Origin: Ficedula albicollis
Lineage: Eukaryota > Chordata > Aves > Passeriformes > Muscicapidae
Assembly: GCF_000247815.1 (NCBI RefSeq)
Contig: NC_021680.1
Coordinates: 4,860,782-4,924,781, forward strand
DNA: 64,000 bases
Direction of reading: 5' to 3'
The stretch's first letter is position 1; each line of letters opens with the position of its first letter. Made by a program: the position numbers and the translations under genes. Under the pieces are notes generated by a model. It was given only the letters and a program-made list of their open reading frames with translations. It was not told the DNA's origin and did not search any database. Shown piece after piece: positions 1-9,700 of this stretch.

Positions 1-837
1 GCTCCCCCACCTGGCTGAGGGGAAAGTCTCATCCTCCCAGGCTCCTGACGTGCCCAAAAATGGGGTTCTCAAGTTTAAAAACCTGTTCCTGCACGTTTTA
101 CCCTCTAAGAAATAAAATTACAAAAGCATATGTTAGGACTGGATTAATTAATTAGTCCTTCATGCAAAGCAGATTAGTCTAATATTTTGTAATTTTGAAG
201 TAGTCTTTGCACGTATAAATATTACTCAACTGTTTTTCTTCAACCTCTTTCTGTTGGGAGCTAATAAAATTTATATATTTTGCTTGGCCATACTCCAAAA
301 GAAAAAAATGGTCAGGAAAACAATGACAAAAGAAGCAAAGAATAAAGATATGTTTAGATAAATATGAGGAACAGGAACAGCACATAGAAGATTTTTTATT
401 AGTTCAATAGATGGTTTAGCAGAAAAATTATGACATCAACCACTGAGCGCTTACAGTAAAATATAAAACCTCTTATAAATATTGGGCTGAGAACAATATG
501 AACTGAAGCCCAGACTAAATTAAACATCTCACTTCTAATTCATCACTCTCTTAGAGCCGTTCTGAACTTAGTTTTGCTTTCAGTGTGAAAGAAAACCTGG
601 CCGGTATTTCTCCCCCTCTGCACTTAAGAGACCAGGATCTCACATTTGAAAACTTTAGAAATACAGTGAGCAGCTCCTCAGAGGCAGGATCTAACCAAAA
701 CCATAAACATAAAAACATAAACTATGCACTGTAAAAGGCATGAGCCTTCCTACATCTGCACATGAGCTGTTCATGTAGGAAACCTGACTTTAGCAGGACT
801 GTTCACATGCACAGGCTTTCAGAAATGAGTCAAACTC
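1..837. other. AT-rich unique sequence, no gene seen
   Basis: No coding frame with recognisable protein content, no repeat tail and no RNA gene can be supported. Open frames here are short and have no domain-like composition. It is probably intergenic or intronic DNA. Confidence 0.6.
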
Positions 838-947
838 CAGGAAAAAAAAAAAAACCATTCTTCATTAGCTGAAGTTTTGAATAGCTTCTGCAGGAAAAAA
901 AAAAAAAAACATTCTTCATTAGCTAAAGTTTTGAATAGCTTCTGTAG
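838..947. repeat. 53-bp tandem duplication (2 copies) with A-tract
   Basis: Two adjacent copies begin with CAGG followed by an A run, then share 'ATTCTTCATTAGCT' and 'AAGTTTTGAATAGCTTCTG'. The copies start at 838 and 891 and differ in A-run length and a few bases. From 948 to 1010 a shorter motif containing 'AGTTTCAAATA' recurs several times. Confidence 0.85.
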
Positions 948-1026
948 TTTCAAATAAGTTCACATAAAGTTTCAAATAGCTTTCAGTAGTTTCAAATAAA
1001 GTTTCAAATGACAAGCCCTGCTGTTC

Positions 1027-1190
1027 CTGCTTTGTAAGGGTTTGAACTGAGGTAAAAATCCCCCTCTCTCCATCATTTGAGAGATTGAATTTGAGGAAAA
1101 GACCCTCTTTTCTGCTATTGTAGGGGATTAAATTGAGGGTGAGACCTTTTTTTTTGTGTTAGACAATATTTTTGAGAGAGAATTTGGGGG
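1027..1190. repeat. Degenerate ~43-bp tandem repeat, about 3-4 units
   Basis: A core like 'GATTGAATTTGAGG' recurs at about 1041, 1083 and 1127, and more weakly near 1165, a spacing of 42-44 bp. The pyrimidine part of each unit loses C stepwise: about 'CCCCCTCTCTCC' in unit 1, 'CCCTCTTTTC' in unit 2 and 'CCTTTTTTTT' in unit 3. The array leads directly into the cytosine-depleted block. Confidence 0.6.
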
Positions 1191-1209
1191 AAGATTATAC
1201 AGGATATCC

Positions 1210-2868
1210 TATTATAATATCATTCTAGGACTTCTTTTATTTATATCATCAGGTGTATGCTCAAATTAATTTATTTTAATTATATATCAACATTTACAAA
1301 TAGTTACAGTTAAATAGAGATGGTGGTTTTGCTATTTAATGAATAGTGGTATTTGGTGTTTATATTTGGTTTTTATTCAATATTACATTTTTGGGTGGTA
1401 TATAGTGTGTTATTTTATTTTTTGGTATTATTTACTGTGTGCAATTTTGTTTTTGAGTGAAGGTAGCTTTATTGATGGCTTTGTATTTGAGGTAGATTTA
1501 ATTTAAGTAGGTTTTTAAAATAGACTTTTGATATGCTTGACTGGGATTTTGGGTAGGGCCAGCTCTGCTGGTGTGGTATTGGGTGTTAATTTACGAGATG
1601 GCTTTTGTTAGATGCAGTTTTTAATTCTTGAAAGTTTTTTTTTATTAAATTTCGTGATTTAAAGATGGTTTTTAATAATATGCTGCATAGTTTGATTTTT
1701 GTTTGTAGATGGTGTGTGATAAGGGATTTGGTCTATTTATTTAATGCTGTGTTTTTTAGTTTAGACGTTGATAAGGTTTTTTTGAATTGAGTTTTGTTGT
1801 GTTTTTTTGGTGGGGTGTTGTTTAAAAAAAACCCGAGGATATGTTAAAGATATGTTTTTTAAGATTTATGATGGTGTTATGGGCTGTAGCATAAGGTGTA
1901 GGATAGGTTTTTAATTTTTTTATGATGGCTCTTATTATTGTGAGTATGTAGTGTTTGTTTTGGTGGGTTTGAGGTAGTGTCGTGTAACGGGTTGTCATTA
2001 TATATTATTTATATTGGTTTGTTATTATATCATAGGGGTTTTATTTATTTGGTTTGTTTGACTGTAGTATATGTTTCATAGTTATGGATAATTTGGGAGA
2101 TATTGTTTATGGTTAAATTTATCTTTTGGTATTGTGTTTATTTATAGGCAGTATTTTTGTTTTGATGGTTTGAGGCACTATGGATTTATTGAGTTAGGAG
2201 TAATCTCTTATTTTGTGTTGTTAATTTAGGGGTTTTTGTGCTATTTTTGTTTTTGGAGTTTATTTATTTTTTGTTTTGATGTTTTTTATTAGTTTTATTT
2301 TTGGGAACATGGATATTTATAGGGTAGATTTTTCCTAATTAGGTTTTTTTTTTCCAGTAGTGACTTTTTTTTTTTTTTTTTTGGTCCCTTTTTTTTTCCA
2401 GTATTGTTTTTTTTTTTTTTTTTTTGGTACTTTAGATTCTTTTAGAGGTGTTAAATAGCGTGGGTTTTAAAAGCTATTTTATAGAATATTGGTTACTATT
2501 TATGAGTTCATGTAGAGGTAGAGTTTTGGTTACTTTTTAAAAAAATATTTAGGATCAGTTGCATGGCTTTGAGTTAAGTAAGATGGTTTGGTTCACTTCT
2601 TGTAGAAGATCTTGTGCTTCGTTGTGAGGGCTTCTATATAGATTATTATTTTTGTTTTATTTCTATAATGTGATAAGAATTGTTAGTGAAAAGAGTGTGG
2701 TGTGGTTTAATTATTGCTGGTAGTGGGTTGTATGGTGTAGTTATTTTAGTTTGTGGGTTTTTTGTTGATTTTTTTTGTTTTGTTTTTTTTTGTTTTGTTT
2801 TGTTTTTTGGTTTTTTTTTTAGTGAAAATTAAGTTTTTATTCTTGGGTTAATTTGTAATTTTTTGTTA
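1210..2868. other. Cytosine-depleted, T/G-rich block (C-to-T pattern)
   Basis: By hand count, positions 1321-2880 hold about 79 C in 1,560 bases (5%), while G is roughly four times as common. T runs are frequent, and a 44-bp near-repeat sits at 2341-2430 ('TTCCAGTA' at 2352 and 'TTCCAGTA' at 2396). About a third of the remaining C follow G, more than expected from G content. CpG is not specifically missing, so ordinary methyl-CpG decay does not explain the pattern. It ends sharply at about 2868, where C-rich DNA begins. The underlying sequence was not identified. A retroelement edited by an APOBEC-type deaminase is one explanation; intrinsic strand-biased composition is another. Confidence 0.6.
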
Positions 2869-2894
2869 CTCTTTAAGGATGATTTATCCCCTCT

Positions 2895-3822
2895 GCGCTC
2901 AATTGCTCCTCCCCGGATCCATCACTCTGCTCTCGATTCTCCATGCCGATCCATCACTCTGCTCTCGATTGCTCCTCCCCTGATCCATCACTCTGCTCTC
3001 GATTGCTCCTCCCCTGATCCATCACTCTGCTCTCCATTGCCCATCCCTCCCCTGATCCATCTCTCTGCGCTCCATTGCCCATCCCTCCCCATCCATCTCT
3101 CTGCGCTCCATTGCCCATCCCTCCCCATCCATCTCTCTGCGCTCCATTGCCCATCCCTCCCCATCCATCTCTCTGCGCTCCATTGCCCATCCCTCCCCAT
3201 CCATCTCTCTGCGCTCCATTGCCCATCCCTCCCCATCCATCTCTCTGCGCTCCATTGCCCATCCCTCCCCATCCATCTCTCTGCGCTCCATTGCCCATCC
3301 CTCCCCATCCATCTCTCTGCGCTCCATTGCCCATCCCTCCCCATCCATCTCTCTGCGCTCCATTGCCCATCCCTCCCCATCCATCTCTCTGCGCTCCATT
3401 GCCCATCCCTCCCCATCCATCTCTCTGCGCTCCATTGCCCATCCCTCCCCATCCATCTCTCTGCGCTCCATTGCCCATCCCTCCCCATCCATCTCTCTGC
3501 GCTCCATTGCCCATCCCTCCCCATCCATCTCTCTGCGCTCCATTGCCCATCCCTCCCCATCCATCTCTCTGCGCTCCATTGCCCATCCCTCCCCATCCAT
3601 CTCTCTGCGCTCCATTGCCCATCCCTCCCCATCCATCTCTCTGCGCTCCATTGCCCATCCCTCCCCATCCATCTCTCTGCGCTCCATTGCCCATCCCTCC
3701 CCATCCATCTCTCTGCGCTCCATTGCCCATCCCTCCCCATCCATCGCTCTGTGCTCCATTACCCATCCCTCCCCTGATCCATCTCTCTGCGCTCCATTGC
3801 CCATCCCTCCCCATCCATCGCT
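2895..3822. repeat. 36-bp minisatellite, about 19 near-identical units plus diverged edge units
   Basis: From about 3059 to 3745 the unit containing 'CTGCGCTCCATTGCCCATCC' repeats every 36 bases with no visible change. The left edge (2895-3058) has 34-37-bp relatives containing 'GATCCATCACTCTGCTCTC'; the right edge (3745-3822) also varies. The + strand is pyrimidine-rich. Because 36 is a multiple of three and the unit has no stop codon in several frames, both strands show long open frames that are products of the repeat, not genes. Each unit carries one CpG. Confidence 0.95.
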
Positions 3823-4015
3823 CGGCTCTCCGGCCGGCCCGGCTGCGTTCCGTTTCCTCCTTTCGCGGGCCGGCACCGCCATCGTGTGGTTATTTCTATG
3901 ATTGCCGGCACTTTTCTCTGTGCTCGACACTTAAGCGGCGCTCCCTGAACTGCATCCCCCTCCCTGGCGCCCTGCGCTTTCCCTTTAGCTCTTTGTGCCG
4001 TCCTGCCCTCTCAGT
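3815..4015. promoter_or_regulatory. Short CpG-rich block, possible small CpG island
   Basis: About 20 CpG dinucleotides occur in 200 bases, against very few elsewhere outside repeats. Runs include 'CTCCGGCCGGCCCGGCTGCG' and 'TTTCGCGGGCCGGCACCGCC'. It lies directly beside the minisatellite and a skew switch. It could be a CpG-island promoter, or a GC-rich edge of a mobile element. No exon or splice pattern next to it is convincing, so the function is unknown. Confidence 0.35.
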
Positions 4016-4619
4016 CTCGCACATCCCAAACCCCTTGCAAACACCCACCAGCTGCTTGCAAAAAAAAGCCATTGTAACTGCTTTATGAAAGGCACCAGGG
4101 AAAGGGAAAAGTCCATTTCCCCCCCATCTCCTGATATTCTGGACTGCTTTCAACCTCTACAAGTTTATGGGAAGCTGTCAGTGGAAAGCAATCCCCATAG
4201 ATTATTTTTCAAAGAAAGCGATTTTAGACAGCAGGAGGAAATAATCTGGCATGCAATTTACCCTCCTATGCCAGAAATCATGAAACGTAGGACAAGCTGT
4301 TCCACAGAAGGATTAGACACTTATCCAAGGTTGGAAAACTGGCAATATTTGTAAACATTTTCTAAAGTTTGCACTGCACCAGGGAATCTGACTGTGTGGA
4401 GTCATTTTGGCAGATGAACCCCTTTTCTTAGAATCCTTGGAAAAGGTCTGGGAGCTTCTATTTCCACAATTCGTGAGGGTTTTTGCGAGAAAATTATTAA
4501 AAAGTTAAAATTCGTATCAGCAAACAAAATGTGGGAACGAATGAGAAGACTCTGCTGTACTGAGAACGTTAGTTGTGTCTTTGCAATGTTTTCGGCAGAT
4601 CAGGAAAGCAAAGGTGCTG
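4016..4619. other. Unique sequence, no gene seen
   Basis: Moderately AT-rich DNA. The open frames across it are chance frames that run out of the minisatellite or overlap it. No repeat is recognised. Confidence 0.5.
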
Positions 4620-5076
4620 GGTGTGGGTGGCAAGGTTTGGGCAGCAGGAGAGGTGTAGGGGGGGAGAGCTCTGTGCAGAAATGCCAGGGACGGCCTTGGG
4701 ATGGACACAGACCACCACGGGCCACACCAGTGAAGCTGCTGCCATCTCTGAGCAAATATATTGAAGAACGGGCAAAACTGTACCCGGGAATGGAGAGACA
4801 CAGAAGGAAAAAAAAAAAATGAGTGTAAGAATCAGTCCTGCAACACCAAGGTGAGAAAACAATGAAGGGAGGTGCTCCGGGGGTATTAATGAATTTGGTT
4901 AGTTTTTCCCAAGTCGAGTCTGTTTTGACCATGATCATGATTGGTATGTGATGTCCCTGGCTTTATTTTGACCCACAAGCTTTGTTGGCTTGCATTGCCT
5001 GCTGGTCCTGCTGAGGAGAGGTCGTGGGAGAGCAGCTGGGTGGGACCCAGCAGCAGGTCAAGCTCAGGTCCCCACA
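4620..5076 (+). mobile_element. Avian LTR-type element remnant
   Basis: The stretch 'TTTTTCCCAAGTCGAGTCTG' (about 4902-4921), the following 'TTTGACCATGATCATGATTGG' region and 'TTTTGACCCACAAGCTTT' match in order the 3' part of an abundant bird LTR-type element, ending near 'GGTCCCCACA' at 5076. Upstream, 'ACACCAAGGTGAG' (4839) and 'GGAGGTGCTCC' correspond to the same element type as at 36,985-37,600. The middle is deleted. There is no coding capacity. The family name is not certain; TG...CA-like ends point to an LTR. Confidence 0.6.
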
Positions 5077-6419
5077 GCAAGAAATTTCTTTTCCTAGGAA
5101 GCCTTTTTCTTTCATGGTCCTTCTATATGTGTCTCCATTGCCTTTGATTCCTTGGGTGTCTTCACCCATGCTGCAAGTGCAGGATGCACCAGACACAGCC
5201 ATAATCTTTCTAACTCGTTTAATGAAGGCAGGGGGATAAAAGATTCGGTTCTGTGTGTATTGCCAGCCTGTAAAAACGAAGAATCTCCTTGTATTGTGAC
5301 AAAAATTTTATCCTGCTGTTTCTAAGGCTGGTTAAGGTTTGCCATTTGCTGCATAGCACCAGTCAGACAGAGCACAGTTCACACACAGAGCCCTGTTGTG
5401 CACCTCAGGCGAGTCTCACGAGTGACCATGTGCTGTGTTTTCTGAGAAGAACAGCAGTTTTGTCAGGAAAACAAAGCAAGAATGAGTCTGGCCGGCATTC
5501 AAAACATCCAAATCTCAGAGCAATTTTTTTGCAGACGGGTTGTGGCAAAAAACAAACCCTCAAGACAACTTTGCACTTTTTAAAGTTGTTGCTCCCAAAT
5601 TTCCGTACTGGCAGACACAGTGAGTCAAAACCAATGTACAGATCTCCTTATGGAAGGTCAGCAGGCCTGCAATTATCACAAAGCTCTGACAGGCTGGACT
5701 TGCCTTCTACATTTCTTCTGATACAGATTTTAGGAGCTAAGTCCTTATACACAGCTGCATCTTAGAACAAGAAGACACTACTCACTGGAAAAATTATTTT
5801 GCTCCTCATGGTTTCAAAATTTTTTAACTGCTAGGATTTCTAGACCAACCCTACTTTATTCTGCAGATAGACTCTTAGGTTTGGTGCATATGGTCTTTGA
5901 AAAGCAACAGGTAAAACCCTTACTTTGTTTGAATATAAAATATATCTCTCTGTGACTTTAAAAAATTTTAATTTTTGCAGGGGTGCTCAGATAATTTTTT
6001 TTATTGTTAAATGCTTAATGGTTGAAGCCACAGTAATGAGGAGGGTCAATGCCCTCCCAAGCTCCAGCTGGTTGTTTTGTGTAGGCAGATTTGGAACACA
6101 AAAGGTGTGGTAACATTTTGGGTTGTGAAAAGAAGCTGAGTTTGTAGAGATGCTGCCTTAATAATTCAAATCTCTATTGGAAATGCATTTTTCTCCTCCT
6201 ACTTGTGGACAATGTCCAGACTTTTAAAGATTCCATGCTAGAAGTATAACAACCAATAAAAAAATAGTTGCAGGACTGCTTTCCTGGTTCAAGTACCGTG
6301 AAAATATTTAGGAGGAAAAAGAGTAATTCTTTTTTTTTTCTTTTTTTTTGTGGGAAAAATATTGACAGGCACATGTTCAAAGGCCATTTGCAGGCCTCAG
6401 CAGCAAGAGTGTCCCTTTT
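5077..6419. other. Unique sequence, no gene seen
   Basis: A 158-codon + strand open frame lies at 5289-5765, but its protein is low in recognisable structure, has no domain I know and no promoter or splice context. I treat it as chance. T-rich runs occur near 6330-6350. Confidence 0.55.
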
Positions 6420-6730
6420 TTCCACTCTGCAGCAAGTAGACTGGGGATGGGCAAGAAAGTGAGGGGGAAGGAAGTGTGGGGGACTGACATGGGAAGGAGA
6501 TTTAGGGTAGCTAAGCATTGCTCAGTGTCTGGCTGGACAGCAATGTGCTTCTAGAACATGGGAAACGATAGATCATTGTCACCATTTGTGTGTGGGCTCC
6601 CCCCTCCTCCCCTTCTCCTCTTTTATTTGCTTATTAAACTATCTTGGTCTCAACCCATGAGTTTTCCTGCCTTTACACTTCCAAATCTCTCCTCTATCCC
6701 ACGGTGAGTGGCAGGAGTGGTTTGAATTCT
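6420..6730 (+). mobile_element. Avian ERV LTR 3' remnant
   Basis: The segment 'TTATTAAACTATCTTGGTCT' followed by 'CAACCCATGAGTTTTCCTGC' and 'CTCTCCTCTATCCCAC' (6630-6705) matches the conserved 3' portion of a common bird endogenous-retrovirus LTR, where ATTAAA acts as a polyadenylation-type signal. Weaker matches upstream include 'GACTGGGGATGGGCAAGAA' and 'GTGTCTGGCTGGACAGCA'. It is diverged, and no internal retroviral genes remain beside it. Confidence 0.6.
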
Positions 6731-9700
6731 CTCAGCGTTTCAAAAGTAACACCAGTGAACCCTGAAAAATGTAAAAGCGTGGGAAAATCCCTCTAGATTT
6801 CAAGATTCTCAGAATTTCTAAAAGTTAAGCCATAAATGGGATGGCCCAGTTGCCTGGGGCAGTTTCTAGTGCAGACACAAATTCCTGCAGCTATCTGCCA
6901 TTAGAAAATAAAAAAAAAAAACCCTCACTGAAACCAGAACCAAACAATTCAGAGAATATAATCTATTTGCTCTTAGATCTTAGGATATCTGAGTAAAACT
7001 GTGATACATTAACAGAGTAGAATGAAGGTTTAGGCCACTTTAAAGGACCACTTTTGATCTTTCTTTCATAAGACAATATTTTTATGGCTGATATGTCTCA
7101 AATCCAGGCTCAAAGTACCTGGTGTCAATCACCCCTCTGGCTTTTAGTAAGGCACAAATTCCCATGGTCTGATCTGCTTCTAAGCACCAAGTGTTCCAGA
7201 CCCAGTCTGCCACTGTGAGCCAACTGATGACTGGTAGTTTTAGGACTGAAATATTTTTAAGAGCATGATCTACTACTGCAAAGAACATCCCCATACATAA
7301 AAGCATGAAACAAATAGTTCAGAGACATATGGAATTACATTACTCTGATGAATGTTTTAAAGTAAATCCCTTTTATCTTAATCAATTCAAAGAAAATACC
7401 TAGGATGGTTAAAGACAAATAATTCTGGAGAAAAATTTCATCATCTTGCAAAGTGAATCAGTGATTCTAAAATCTTGAAATAATGCAAGTTGAATGCATA
7501 TTTCCTTATAACCTCTTTAATGTCAAACCTGTAATTTGGAAATACAGGCATCCAACACAATCAGCTCATACAACTCCAAATGGATGAAAAGATCTGCTAC
7601 AGCTGTGTTCAAGCAGGCTGAAAGTTTACCCATGACAATTTTCCTAGATATCCATCAATGGCCAATACACAAAAACACCATGCCACCTTTTAATGTGTTG
7701 CATGCAGCTTTTCTTCTGAAAAAAAAAGAAAAAAAGTCAAGGAAACAAAAAGCTCTATCGATGCCCAAACTTCAGTAGAGAGTATCAGATATTTTCTGGT
7801 GGATATCAATGTTAATGATTGCAATACATTTTTAAAGCAGAAAAAAAAAAAAATCCAGTCCTAGAAGAGTTGTGATGAATCAAATTTACATTTAGAAAGA
7901 ATTTCTCATTTTTATATGTAAGTCTGTTTGTGCTTTCTTCATGTTAGGGATTCTTATTCTATTTCAATTTTATTGTAATGAAGTTGAAACTGGCCTTTTT
8001 CACTGGAGTTAGCTTTCATATGTACATAACATATTGAGAATCCAATTGTAAGAAAAGCTTGAAAGAATTGTTACTAACACAAAAGGATAGGTTGTTGAAG
8101 AAATGAAAGACTGGAGCCAATTATACAGCATGGCTGCTGTAAATTTTTTTCAAATACAGCATTAAATGCATTCTGTTCTGTCCATTTATCCTGTAAGTTT
8201 AAATAATGACTCATACTTTTTCCTCTAAAATTTCTGGCAATTCCTACATCAATCTAAGGACACTTATTAAGCTAAAGAGGTAGACAAAGGCAGACTCACA
8301 GCAACCTGATGGAGCCTTTAGAATGACAAAGGCATGCAAGATTCAAAGATATTACCTGCTTCCTTTGCAGGCACTAAAGCTTCTCCAATTCTACTTACCC
8401 AAGTTCTGACCAAAAGACAAAAATTAATTTGGAGTTATCTGCTTTGTAGGTCAGCACTTTCTGTTACTTGGAAAGAGAAAATAGATCATTAAAAGGAATG
8501 TATCAGTAGGAGAACAGGTTGAAAGTGCTTTAGGAAAATGAAAAAGAAATAAAAGCCAAGTTGCACAGAAGAACCTTTCCACCTCATGTCTGCCCAGCAC
8601 ACATTGGGGCATATCCTACTGGCAAGTGTGTAAAAACATCTTGGTTCCCAGAAAATCATATACAGTTTGTGCCTGTTTCAAATAAAGGCTGAGTAGTGTG
8701 ACTTCCATGTTACCATCAATCTTTAATCTCCCTGTTTTTATTTGAGGTGGGGAGATCATATCATGTTCATAAAAATAAGTCAGTCTTTGCTGAGGAGGTG
8801 GTGTTTCTCAGCCAGACTCCATAGTACAGCTTCAGCACAAGACCTGAGTGAACACATTTTCTAACCACTTGAACCTAATCTTTGTGCCCTGGTTCTTGAG
8901 GTTCACATTAAAAGAGAATTTGAGCAGAGCTGCCTTTCCAGACTGACAACAAAGTGAGAGAGAGCTGTTCTTGGTTTCCTCCAGCATGTCCCCAGCACAT
9001 ATAAATTGCCTGGCATCTCTTCATCAATATTGCATACAGAATTCTCAGCAGCGCTCATGAACGTGAAAACAAAAACATGAGAGATGTTAGTTTTGGATAA
9101 CAAATTTGCAATGCTTTCTGCAGACCTAGAAAGCTTTCATGATAATTATAAACTAGTATCAAAACTCTATGCAAATGTGCAAAATATTTTTAATTTTCTC
9201 TGTGTGTAGGAAGACAAGGAGAAGGCAATAGCAGTGGAGACAAAAATCTGAGAGAAACATTGATTTAAGTGTTCTGCCAAGTCTTAAGCCCCTATTGTTT
9301 TAAATTACAACAGGGTTATTGCATGTTCAGTTTGCATTCTGTGTATTGCATGTAATACACAGCAAATATTGCTCAAATATAGTCTTCCAAATGCAGTTTT
9401 CAGTCATGAATAATTCTGCAATCTGGCAGTCAACTGAAATGTGGCATTAACCACACTGTCAACAGCTAATACAGGTCACTTTGCAAATAAAGAACTACTG
9501 CTTTGTAAAAAAATTGGAAGCATAAAAAGTTTATCCTTTGTATCCTTTTTTTACTTTTATCATTTCATGCCTGTATATGAACGGGTAGAAAATTGGTAAA
9601 ATTTTCTTCCTTCTCTTTTTCTTATGGCTGGTGCCTCTCTGGTTCAGTGCTTTGTATCATGACATAAAATTAATCAAAATTTTCATCAGGTTATCATAGA

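Noticed and set aside
2954..3822. CRISPR-like array
   Set aside because: Units are head-to-tail without unique spacers; vertebrate minisatellite.
2863..4088. Long open frames of 250-337 codons on both strands
   Set aside because: They are generated by the 36-bp repeat, have no unique protein content, and run on both strands in several frames.
5289..5765. 158-codon + strand open frame in unique sequence
   Set aside because: No recognisable domain, no splice or promoter context; a frame of this length is possible by chance in 64 kb.
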